26,289 nucleotides of DNA from a virus: the IMG/VR virus record IMGVR_UViG_3300020474_000088, positions 1 through 26,289 of that record. The stretch is one strand, 5' to 3'. This document shows positions 8,907-15,535 of the stretch, one piece after another. Made by a program: the position numbers and the translations under genes. Each line of letters begins with the position of its first letter. Within the stretch, counting starts at the first letter, position 1. Below the pieces are notes generated by a model that worked only from the letters and a program-made list of their open reading frames with translations, was not told the DNA's origin and searched no databases.

Positions 8907-9322
8907 TCCTCCTCGATAATTAGCGGATTTGTTATAGTTTTATTTAGTTCTTTTAGATTAGAACGAATAGTATTATGTTTATTGCCATGATAAGGGCATG
9001 GCGTAGTATGTCCATCTCCTTGTCTAATTACTCCAGATCCTTTGCATATACATTTATCAGGGTCTGGATGTGGACCTACAACGTCTGGAGTTGGTGCATT
9101 TTTAAACACTTCCTTTTCCGCTCTGTCGAACGCATTAGCTATATCTTGTTTCCACTGTTCTACATAGCTAGTGTACATGTCAGAAATTTGTTCTGTACTA
9201 CATCCAAAATTGTTGTTAAATCCATTGGACCAAGGATTTGTTTGTATATTTTTATTACAATAAGCAAGAGTTATTCCAATAGAAATTAAACTGACAAATA
9301 CAAGTTCCAAAAGCTTTTTCAT
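8903..9322 (-). CDS. Secreted or anchored protein with DnaJ-like half zinc finger
   Basis: 139 residues. The N-terminus MKKLLELVFVSLISIGITLA is a good signal peptide or anchor. A short cysteine cluster follows a proline-rich linker: CICKGSG at 91-97 then TPCPYHG at 107-113. This is the C-x-C-x-G-x-G ... C-P-x-H layout of half a DnaJ-type zinc-binding unit, with Cys91, Cys93, Cys109 and His112 as possible ligands. The 'LAYC' near residue 22 is not a good lipobox because tyrosine precedes the cysteine. The ATG at 9322 overlaps the upstream stop (ATGA), with GGAGG inside the end of that gene. It would be odd for a zinc site to act outside the membrane; the protein may instead be membrane-anchored facing inward. 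Function unknown. Confidence 0.7.
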   Translation of the reverse strand: MKKLLELVFVSLISIGITLAYCNKNIQTNPWSNGFNNNFGCSTEQISDMYTSYVEQWKQDIANAFDRAEKEVFKNAPTPDVVGPHPDPDKCICKGSGVIRQGDGHTTPCPYHGNKHNTIRSNLKELNKTITNPLIIEEE

Positions 9323-9561
9323 GGGGTTCCTCCATCTACTGCGTTATAGTATGAAATTTCATCGAATCTATCTGTAAATTTAGTTTCTAACGCTGCATAA
9401 GTCATGCTAACGTCAAAGTTTACAAAATTACTATCTGTAGTAGTGTCGATAGTAAAAGATTCACCAGTTGGCAAACAGCTACATACTACGCTTGCGTTTG
9501 TAGCTACTTCCAATGATGTATTAGGATTTGTTACAACGTCTGTTGTTGATACTACGCCCAT
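9319..9561 (-). CDS. Small unknown protein in the fibre cluster
   Basis: 80 residues, threonine- and valine-rich, beta-like in the first half (MGVVSTTDVVTNPNTSLEV), with two close cysteines (VVCSCLPTG, about 26-34) and an acidic helical end with DRFDEISYYNAVDGG. No membrane segment. ATG at 9561 is preceded by AAAGGAGAACGAC, a strong ribosome site. It lies 11 bases after the 34-residue gene and overlaps the next start by four bases. It is probably a small virion or fibre-accessory protein, judged by place only. Confidence 0.65.
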   Translation of the reverse strand: MGVVSTTDVVTNPNTSLEVATNASVVCSCLPTGESFTIDTTTDSNFVNFDVSMTYAALETKFTDRFDEISYYNAVDGGTP

Positions 9562-9572
9562 GTCGTTCTCCT

Positions 9573-9677
9573 TTAAGTATAGTTATTTATTATTGCTTCA
9601 CCTATTGCGATTTTATCTAATTGTACATTGCCTACATATACCGTGACCGGATCATTTCCTACATATACTGGTGGCAT
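9573..9677 (-). CDS. 34-residue small protein with repeated VYVGN motif
   Basis: A very short gene: ATG at 9677, TAA at 9573-9575. The product begins MPPVYVGNDPVTVYVGN and contains VYVGN twice, 10 residues apart, then a short helical end (QLDKIAIGEAII). TAGGAG stands seven to eight bases before the ATG, and the gene fits exactly between the 122-residue adhesin (stop at 9688) and the 80-residue gene. The VYVG pattern resembles short beta-hairpin 'kvYvGd' units in phage structural proteins. I infer a minor virion peptide or fibre-tip accessory; the reading frame rests on the good ribosome site, the fit between neighbours and the internal repeat. Confidence 0.6.
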   Translation of the reverse strand: MPPVYVGNDPVTVYVGNVQLDKIAIGEAIINNYT

Positions 9678-9687
9678 TACTCGTCTC

Positions 9688-10056
9688 CTACTGCGGCACG
9701 AAGTAGACTGTATTGTTGTCTTTTGTTATATTATTATATACATCTTGGCTAACAATTACGGCATTAAAAACACCGCTAGTATTGCTGTTATTACTACCCG
9801 CATACTCAGAAATAACAGTTGCTGGATCAGTATGTATAAGCTCCAAACCCCCCTTAGTTACTGTGTTAAAATCAACATCTGCCGGGATGCCGTTTAAAGC
9901 TACTATATTTTGGAAGGTACTCGTACCATCACCAACTTTAATCTCTGTAGTATCTGTAGCGTAAGCTATTTCACCCTGTGATAAAGTAATAGGATTAAGG
10001 TTAGCTTCAGTATCTCGTCGTAGTCTAATGCTTTGTGTGTTTCTATTTTCTGCCAT
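9688..10056 (-). CDS. Minimal phage adhesin with Mtd_N-like module
   Basis: 122 residues. Residues 10-56 carry the same attachment module as two nearby fibres: IRLRRDTEANLNP, then GEIAYATDTTEIKVGDGTS. The end (100-120) has IVSQDVYNN followed by KDNNTVYFV, matching the C-terminal pattern of the 263-residue fibre. Between the two ends are only about 40 residues, so this is a fibre reduced to its caps. I choose ATG at 10056: GGAGAG stands five to eight bases upstream and is itself the end of the 1218-residue gene. A TTG at 10068 would add four residues but lacks a site. Possible roles are a short fibre, a connector, or a chaperone-like partner of the large RCC1 fibre. Confidence 0.72.
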   Translation of the reverse strand: MAENRNTQSIRLRRDTEANLNPITLSQGEIAYATDTTEIKVGDGTSTFQNIVALNGIPADVDFNTVTKGGLELIHTDPATVISEYAGSNNSNTSGVFNAVIVSQDVYNNITKDNNTVYFVPQ

Positions 10057-10057
10057 G

Positions 10058-13000
10058 TCACTCTCCAAAAGGTTTTACTTGTGGTAAGATAGTATTACTG
10101 AAATTCCTTATATTAAATGTATTGTAATAGTCTCCGCTAGCTAAAGATAATTCATCAATATCAAAGTCGTAGAATGGAGTATCGCCAGAAGCTACCAAAA
10201 TATTAGTTACGTTATAAACTGTATTATCTATACCGCTAGCAACCAATGTTCCATTATGATATAGTTTAATTAGCTCTACATCGCTTGGGTTAGGTGTAGC
10301 TCCACTATTTCTAATTACTGCGATATGAGAATAATCTTCATGCCTTGATACAGAATTAAACTCTTGCTCAGGTGCTAGACCTCCAAAGGTCATCGTTGGC
10401 GTACTCATTATTAGAGCATCTCCACTATCATATACCTCAATTGAGTATCCAGTAGCATCTGTACCTTCGTATCGTAACCGTAGATAATCATACGTGTTAT
10501 CACGTAGCATAATAAGCGGAGAGTTTGCTTCTGCATAATTTCTTGGATTAAAGAAAAATTCTAAAGTAAACTGTTCCATTTGTGGTACGGAGCTTAGAGT
10601 ATTAAACTCTATACTGTCATGACGATATAATCTTAATGCTTCGCCACACTTTCCATCTAAGTATCTAGGAGCGTTTGTGAAAAAGCTAGTAGTTGTAGTG
10701 TAAGTAGATTCTTTATCACCTAAATCATTTTCGTCCAGATGACTATAGAACAATTGTTGAGCCGAACTGATACCTCTCCAGCTTGATCCTTTAGGGCTGA
10801 CTTGATTAGATGATTCTACTGCTAGACCAGACCCAGCTTTATTGACACCAGTTACCTTAGCTTTATAAGTCTTAGTATTATCTAGTCCGTCAATAACATA
10901 TTGGAATATGCCGTTCTCTACAGCCTCGCTATTGTTATCTCCAAAATGAGAACCAAACGCTAGATTGTCATATGTAATCCAGTTTGTTCCACCGTCTTCC
11001 GATAGTTCTATAATGTAGTTTGTTAGTCCCTCTTCGTATGCAGTTGCGTGAGCAAACTGAAGCAACAGTTGTCTATGACCAACTACGCTAGATGTGTCTG
11101 CATTTTTCAAAGAGACGTTACTTACAGGATTAGGATAGAAACAGAATACACTAAGATATGAGAAGTTGCCGTCAGCATAAATGTTTTCCCACAGTATGTC
11201 ACTATCTAGCCTAGTGGGAACGTCTCTGCTTAACTTGTCTCCTAACCCTAGTTGACCATGATCATTATCTCCAAAACACCATAAAGACCTAGTATTGTCT
11301 ATTAAGAATGAATGATCGCCACCAGCTTCTATTTTATCAACGTCTCCCTTAGTTATCCTGTAAGGTGAGTGTCTATTAATATTATCACCGATACCCAGTT
11401 GACCTTTATGATTTCTACCAAATGTCATTATTTGGTCTGTATCTGTTTTTAATATAGTATGATTTAATCCACACTTAGCGTCTTCTATATTGTATTTCGG
11501 AGTTTCATAGAATAGAATATTTTCTCCACCCATATAACCATGATACAAACAATATATACTGACTTTATCAAAATCATTAGTTACATTGACGTATACATCT
11601 CCGTAATAAAATTCATACTCTCCGTCTGCGGTCGTATTATATACCGTGGTACACCCTACTCTTGTGTCTCCATTATAACTTATAGCTGATTCTTTACCAC
11701 CATTAAGTATAGCGATTGGGTGAGTATCGGGAACGCCTTTGATGATATAGTTGCCTTTACCAAGTACAAATCTTTCTAATCCATTATATGATTTACCATC
11801 AGCGTAATTCAATACATAGAAATTTTTACCACTAATATTTTGTATTTGAATGTCACTTTCGGATGTTAGATCTGAGAAATTAGCATCGTCAATCTTAGAA
11901 AAATCAAAAAATATTCTTGTGGGAACATCTACGTGATTTTCGTTACCTAAAGCTAATTGACCATACTGATTATCTCCGAACCCAAAGACTCCACTTACGC
12001 CAGAAGTTGGAACAACGCTAGCTGATATAGCTATTGAATGATGACCTCCAGCAGATACGTCATGGAAATACTCGCTGCTGCTATATAGATTTCTATCGTT
12101 AAAGGATTCTATGTTTCGATAGTTAGATTCAGTATTGTCATCTCTATAATATCCTAGAACTTTTTGAGGGGATGTAGAGACTTCGTTGTGGTTTAAACCT
12201 TGTCCTAGCTGACCAAAAGAGTTATTTCCCCAAGAATAAAGCTCGCCTCTCTCTAAAGTGCCGCTTGTTCTTACAACACCCACAGAGTGATTACTTCCTG
12301 CGGAAACTGTTTTCCATACATTTCTCTCGTATCTTAAAATATTATTGGCGGTTGTATTAACTCCATCTCCAATTCCCAATAAATTAGCTGTGCCATAATT
12401 TCCAGACACATCAATAGATACATTACCGTAATAGTAATCATACCCATTAATTGTTGTATTTAGAGTACCAGTTATTGTGACAGTTGGTGTAACGCCATCA
12501 TCTAATGTAGTATCTCCATTAATTTGTAATGAAACACCACTTGTTGATGGGATAGTTCCTAAATTTGTAACCCCGGTGGGTGTGATAAATGAAAATTTAT
12601 CTGTTCCAGCTTCTTGCGTTTTATTTAATACATGTTTGTTTACGCCAGCTTGAGTTTGATCACTGTTAAGAGTAAAGAATCTTACACCACCACGAGTCCG
12701 TAAAAACTCTCTAGCACTATCATCAGTTATATTGTAATAATAAGCTTGATCACCTGAAAGAGTAAACTCTGTTCTTAATTCTTTATTACCAAGCCCTAAT
12801 TCTCCATAGGTATTATCTCCACAGGAAAATAATTGACCATCAGCACTAAGAGCTAAAGAAAATTGAGATCCACAGCTAACACCGCTCCAAGCAAAAGTAT
12901 TCGACACTAAATCTAACCCAGAAGCAAATACTTCACCATCTTGGAACAACGCTCTTTCTATAGGCGTAAAGTTCGTTCTGTTAGTTCCAACACCTTTATC

Positions 13001-13714
13001 TCCTAAACCTAACTGTCCGTAGTAGTTATATCCAACGCTGTATAGTTTTTTAGTATTACCAATACCCAAGCCGTGATAATGACCCGCTGCAAAGTCTGTC
13101 CATTTTTTACCACCATCATATACTAGCTTTGGTACATCCACTGACTTTTTATCGCCTTGTGCTAATTGTCCAAAGTCGTTTTGTCCAAATGAATATACAT
13201 CTTCTATAATTGGTGGAGGGGTTGTGGTGGTTGTTGTTGGTTCTACATAAGGATTAATGATATTAATTAATAAGTGTAACTTTACATTCGATGTAGGAGT
13301 AGAAAAGTTTGAACTTGTATTGCCATCAACTGTTGAGTTATCTATATTTGTAAATACAATATCTATAGAATTGTCTGCCGACACATGGGCGTATCTTATA
13401 TCTATATAATCTGGGATAGAAACTTCTGGTGCTACCAGTATAGAATATTCATCATTGCTATCAATACCGGCTACAGTTACAGTAACAGTATGTGATGTAT
13501 TAGATTGTATAGCTGGCAAATCTACAAGAACAGTAGTAACTCTAGAAGCTCCAACTATGGGTAGATCTCTCCATGCACTAATACCATTACCGATCTTTAA
13601 CTCATTAAAGTCAACCGCAAAAGCTGGCTCCCCATGTTTTAATATAGGATTATGAGAATCAAGTTTAGCTTTAGTATCTCTTCGTAATTGGATGTGTTGA
13701 AATTGTGACGACAT
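10058..13714 (-). CDS. Giant modular tail fibre: Mtd_N-like, RCC1 propeller, FN3, LamG
   Basis: 1218 residues. Residues 8-55 are the adhesin attachment module (IQLRRDTKAKLDS, FNELKIGNGISAW). A beta region and a Thr/Pro linker (158-169) lead to seven RCC1-type repeats with cores near 173, 224, 295, 492, 576, 762 and 811, each of the form 'lysfG.N.yGQLGlGd'. Seven is the number of blades in an RCC1 propeller. Two insertions of about 110-140 residues interrupt it: at 323-463 and 629-737. The second has His665, Cys722, His725 and Met728, a cupredoxin-like ligand set. A fibronectin III domain follows (about 862-976), then a LamG domain (about 985-1190, with FTLEFFFNPRN and YSHIAVIRN). The start overlaps the protease stop (TAATG at 13714) with GAGG upstream. 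It is almost certainly a receptor-binding virion protein; the use of the propeller and copper site is inference. Confidence 0.88.
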   Translation of the reverse strand: MSSQFQHIQLRRDTKAKLDSHNPILKHGEPAFAVDFNELKIGNGISAWRDLPIVGASRVTTVLVDLPAIQSNTSHTVTVTVAGIDSNDEYSILVAPEVSIPDYIDIRYAHVSADNSIDIVFTNIDNSTVDGNTSSNFSTPTSNVKLHLLINIINPYVEPTTTTTTPPPIIEDVYSFGQNDFGQLAQGDKKSVDVPKLVYDGGKKWTDFAAGHYHGLGIGNTKKLYSVGYNYYGQLGLGDKGVGTNRTNFTPIERALFQDGEVFASGLDLVSNTFAWSGVSCGSQFSLALSADGQLFSCGDNTYGELGLGNKELRTEFTLSGDQAYYYNITDDSAREFLRTRGGVRFFTLNSDQTQAGVNKHVLNKTQEAGTDKFSFITPTGVTNLGTIPSTSGVSLQINGDTTLDDGVTPTVTITGTLNTTINGYDYYYGNVSIDVSGNYGTANLLGIGDGVNTTANNILRYERNVWKTVSAGSNHSVGVVRTSGTLERGELYSWGNNSFGQLGQGLNHNEVSTSPQKVLGYYRDDNTESNYRNIESFNDRNLYSSSEYFHDVSAGGHHSIAISASVVPTSGVSGVFGFGDNQYGQLALGNENHVDVPTRIFFDFSKIDDANFSDLTSESDIQIQNISGKNFYVLNYADGKSYNGLERFVLGKGNYIIKGVPDTHPIAILNGGKESAISYNGDTRVGCTTVYNTTADGEYEFYYGDVYVNVTNDFDKVSIYCLYHGYMGGENILFYETPKYNIEDAKCGLNHTILKTDTDQIMTFGRNHKGQLGIGDNINRHSPYRITKGDVDKIEAGGDHSFLIDNTRSLWCFGDNDHGQLGLGDKLSRDVPTRLDSDILWENIYADGNFSYLSVFCFYPNPVSNVSLKNADTSSVVGHRQLLLQFAHATAYEEGLTNYIIELSEDGGTNWITYDNLAFGSHFGDNNSEAVENGIFQYVIDGLDNTKTYKAKVTGVNKAGSGLAVESSNQVSPKGSSWRGISSAQQLFYSHLDENDLGDKESTYTTTTSFFTNAPRYLDGKCGEALRLYRHDSIEFNTLSSVPQMEQFTLEFFFNPRNYAEANSPLIMLRDNTYDYLRLRYEGTDATGYSIEVYDSGDALIMSTPTMTFGGLAPEQEFNSVSRHEDYSHIAVIRNSGATPNPSDVELIKLYHNGTLVASGIDNTVYNVTNILVASGDTPFYDFDIDELSLASGDYYNTFNIRNFSNTILPQVKPFGE
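11504..11830 (-). other. Insertion 2 in RCC1 propeller: cupredoxin-like domain with complete ligand set
   Basis: Residues about 629-737 of the fibre. THPIAIL around His665 and IYCLYHGYMGG with Cys722, His725 and Met728 give the order His ... Cys-x2-His-x2-Met, the ligand order and loop spacing of amicyanin-type type-1 copper sites. The pattern also resembles the 'HP.rf ... yyyC..HsgMGG' module that I recall from other marine phage fibres. Copper binding is an inference. Confidence 0.6.
12326..12748 (-). other. Insertion 1 in RCC1 propeller: cupredoxin-like fold without metal ligands
   Basis: Residues about 323-463 of the fibre. The end of this insert (YYYGNVSIDV ... NILRYE) aligns with the end of the second insert (FYYGDVYVNV ... 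NILFYE), so the two are probably copies of one domain. This copy has no cysteine and lacks the C-x2-H-x2-M loop, so it should not bind copper. Confidence 0.6.
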
Positions 13715-14634
13715 TAAAATACCTCATCTATAGTCCAATCGACTTTTCTAGGGGGGAAACCATCTACATCGCTATATGCCCAAGCTCCGTTTTGATTAAG
13801 CATACCTCTCGCGTCTTTTTCTCTAACCCAAAAACTACCGTCTGGTTGATCATGTCTCTTAGGACCGCCATTAAATGCGCCCCAACTATTCTGTATTAAA
13901 AACAAAGTTTCATTATGAATTTCTCTACTATCATCCATCGCCGTCCATGACATCGCGTGATTCCATGACCCGCTCCTGCGGGCTATGCCATGTTCATTAC
14001 GGCGTGAGGAAAATCCATAATTACTACAGACACTTAAAGCATACCCATTAGCTATAGCATCTCTTGCTTCCTCTACAGATTTGATCATACTAATAGTTTT
14101 GACTTGATGTTTTTTACCTTCATCTTTTACTTCTTTTGGCACTCCTGATCTTCCCCAGTTTGTACCAATCCTGCTATTATATTTAGTAAAATCTACAAAT
14201 CCATAATCTTTTCTGACTAATATACCACCGTTTTGGTGGACAAATCTAGCAGCTACAGAGCATGACATTCCTTGACCACCATGACCTCTTGAGCCATAGA
14301 TAGCTTCAGTTGCGCCTCTTGCTACAAAATCTTCTGCTTCTCCACCAATAATTTCATGACACCTAGTTGCATCTACTGCATTTCTAGTTGCATGTGAGAC
14401 GCAATCTCCTGTAGTCTGTCGCTCATGCGCTCCAAACGTAGGATCATATTTCTGCACTGATTTGTATAATAAAGCTACCTTTCCTTCTCCACTGCTATAT
14501 AAATTAGAAGCTGCCGCCCCAAAAAGCGGGTGCGGCAGTTCCCCTAACAACTTGTCGGTATCTTCAGGATCACACCATGAGCCTACAAAACCATCTTTGT
14601 AAGCTCTTAGTAAATCTGTTGGTTTTTCAAACAT
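13714..14634 (-). CDS. Papain-like cysteine protease (C1-type fold)
   Basis: 306 residues. The catalytic pattern of papain-family peptidases is complete: Gln73 and Cys78 in RQTTGDCVSHATRN (oxyanion glutamine and nucleophile), His226 in SGSWNHAMSW, and Asn249 in FLIQNSWG. A GGQGMSCSVAARFV stretch near 118-132 resembles the central glycine-rich segment of C1 enzymes. No signal peptide or propeptide is evident. It lies between a holin-sized membrane protein and the giant fibre, overlapping the fibre start by one base (TAATG). Candidate roles are a lysis or entry enzyme acting on envelope protein or peptide, or maturation of virion proteins. Both are inference; the fold assignment is firm. CGGAG precedes the ATG at 14634. 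Confidence 0.85.
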   Translation of the reverse strand: MFEKPTDLLRAYKDGFVGSWCDPEDTDKLLGELPHPLFGAAASNLYSSGEGKVALLYKSVQKYDPTFGAHERQTTGDCVSHATRNAVDATRCHEIIGGEAEDFVARGATEAIYGSRGHGGQGMSCSVAARFVHQNGGILVRKDYGFVDFTKYNSRIGTNWGRSGVPKEVKDEGKKHQVKTISMIKSVEEARDAIANGYALSVCSNYGFSSRRNEHGIARRSGSWNHAMSWTAMDDSREIHNETLFLIQNSWGAFNGGPKRHDQPDGSFWVREKDARGMLNQNGAWAYSDVDGFPPRKVDWTIDEVF

Positions 14635-14637
14635 GGT

Positions 14638-14859
14638 CTACTCCGGTACGTTATTCTTAGCCCACTTAACAACAGTATTAATTACTACAGCTGCAATAGG
14701 AACTAGCATAACACCAATATTACCAAGGTCTAAGTCTGCCATGTTTTCGCCAAAGTATGTAAGACCAGCAGCGAGTGCTACTAGTGCTGTGTTTTTAGCA
14801 ATTTCAATCGTGTCTGTTACGTTTAAAGTGAATGCCGGTGAGTTCTTTTCGTCTGCCAT
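14638..14859 (-). CDS. Small two-helix membrane protein, holin candidate
   Basis: 73 residues. Two hydrophobic segments (about 20-37, NTALVALAAGLTYFG, and about 46-64, NIGVMLVPIAAVVINTVV) are joined by a short acidic loop and end in a lysine-containing tail. This is the size and topology of class II phage holins. Its neighbours are a PAS-domain membrane protein upstream and a protease downstream, separated by one and three bases. AGAGG precedes the ATG and lies at the end of the upstream gene. Holin function is a hypothesis; many small phage membrane proteins look the same. Confidence 0.65.
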   Translation of the reverse strand: MADEKNSPAFTLNVTDTIEIAKNTALVALAAGLTYFGENMADLDLGNIGVMLVPIAAVVINTVVKWAKNNVPE

Positions 14860-14860
14860 G

Positions 14861-15454
14861 TTAAACCTCTTTTTCTGTTTCTGTTATACTAACTAAAAAG
14901 CCGCCATGCTCTGTGTCGGTTAATTTATAAGGATATCCTAAAAGTCTTACCCTCTTACCGTTTTGCATGACTGTTACTTTGCTAAATCTCCTGTTCATAT
15001 GTAAACAAGATTTAAATTCAGAAAGCACCTCTTCTCTTTCATCTTCCGTGAACAGATTAATCCAATCAAACCCCTCCATGCTAGTTACTATATCTTTAGT
15101 AAGTTCACATAGATTTGCATTGCTCCAAATTAATCTTCCTGATTTGTCTGTTTCAAACAAAGCCATACTACTATAATGTAATGCTGCTTTCGTTCTTTGT
15201 ATAATTACATTTTGCCTGTCTTCTATTCTATTAACGGCTTCTCGCATACCTATAATAGCATCTTTTAAGCTACTTCCACCATTAGTAGATAATTCTTTTT
15301 TTATTTCATTTACAGATTCCATAAAGAAATCTTGGTTTTTGCACAGTTTGACTATTGGTTTAAGAAATTTTTTCCAAACTAAAGTAAAAATCCCAGTGAT
15401 TCCGCTAATTCCTCCAAATATAAGTGCTATAACTTCTGGGTTGATATCTATCAC
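14861..15454 (-). CDS. Membrane-anchored PAS-domain protein
   Basis: 197 residues. One hydrophobic segment at about 7-26 (VIALIFGGISGITGIFTLVW) is followed by a basic stretch, a helical or coiled region (50-85) and a PAS fold at about 95-197: ALFETDKSGRLIWSNANLCEL (118 onward in part), a middle helix DWINLFTEDEREEVL and closing strands with KRVRLLGYPY and GGFLVSITE. PAS domains sense ligands, redox state or light, or serve as dimer interfaces. I choose the GTG at 15454, which has GGAG seven bases upstream. A longer frame to an ATG at 15496 would run through a strong hairpin and has no ribosome site. No kinase or other output domain is present. It precedes a holin-like gene, so control of lysis is one possible role. 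Confidence 0.75.
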   Translation of the reverse strand: MIDINPEVIALIFGGISGITGIFTLVWKKFLKPIVKLCKNQDFFMESVNEIKKELSTNGGSSLKDAIIGMREAVNRIEDRQNVIIQRTKAALHYSSMALFETDKSGRLIWSNANLCELTKDIVTSMEGFDWINLFTEDEREEVLSEFKSCLHMNRRFSKVTVMQNGKRVRLLGYPYKLTDTEHGGFLVSITETEKEV

Positions 15455-15485
15455 AAGTTTTCTCCAAAATATTGTACGTAGAAAT

Positions 15486-15516
15486 GGGGTAAGCACCCCC
15501 GAAGAGGTGCTACCCC
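15486..15516 (-). terminator. UUCG-capped hairpin after the 231-residue gene
   Basis: In the minus-strand RNA, GGGGU-AGCACCUC-UUCG-GGGGUGCU-(A/U bulge)-ACCCC forms a stem of about 13 pairs with one bulged base, one G-U pair and a stable UUCG loop. It lies 20 bases beyond the stop of the 231-residue gene and before the GTG of the PAS gene. The following AUUUCU is only weakly U-rich, so it may be a partial terminator or an RNA-stabilising 3' end. Confidence 0.7.
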
Positions 15517-15535
15517 TAAACTAATTTACTAATGA

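Larger units (their letters stand above)
11150..13198 (-). repeat. Seven RCC1 repeats (propeller) inside the fibre gene
   Basis: Seven copies of an RCC1 core motif, each about 16 residues, occur at residues 173-188, 224-239, 295-310, 492-507, 576-591, 762-777 and 811-826 of the 1218-residue fibre. The cores have the form aromatic-x-G-x-N/D-x-x-G-Q/E-L-G-x-G-D/N. Second-strand signatures such as AAGHYHGLGI, SAGGHHSIAI and EAGGDHSFLI follow several cores. The irregular spacing is explained by the two insertions between copies 3-4 and 5-6. Confidence 0.88.

Noticed and set aside
9259-9261. Lipoprotein signal (LAYC) in the 139-residue protein
   Set aside because: Tyrosine directly before the cysteine does not fit the lipobox, so an o-spanin call is not supported.
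8975-9289. Plus-strand open frame of 104 codons
   Set aside because: It is antisense to the zinc-finger-like protein, with no start signals and no family pattern.
7361-13714. Diversity-generating retroelement suggested by the Mtd-like modules
   Set aside because: There is no reverse transcriptase, template repeat or adenine-biased variable repeat in the window; only the attachment module is shared.
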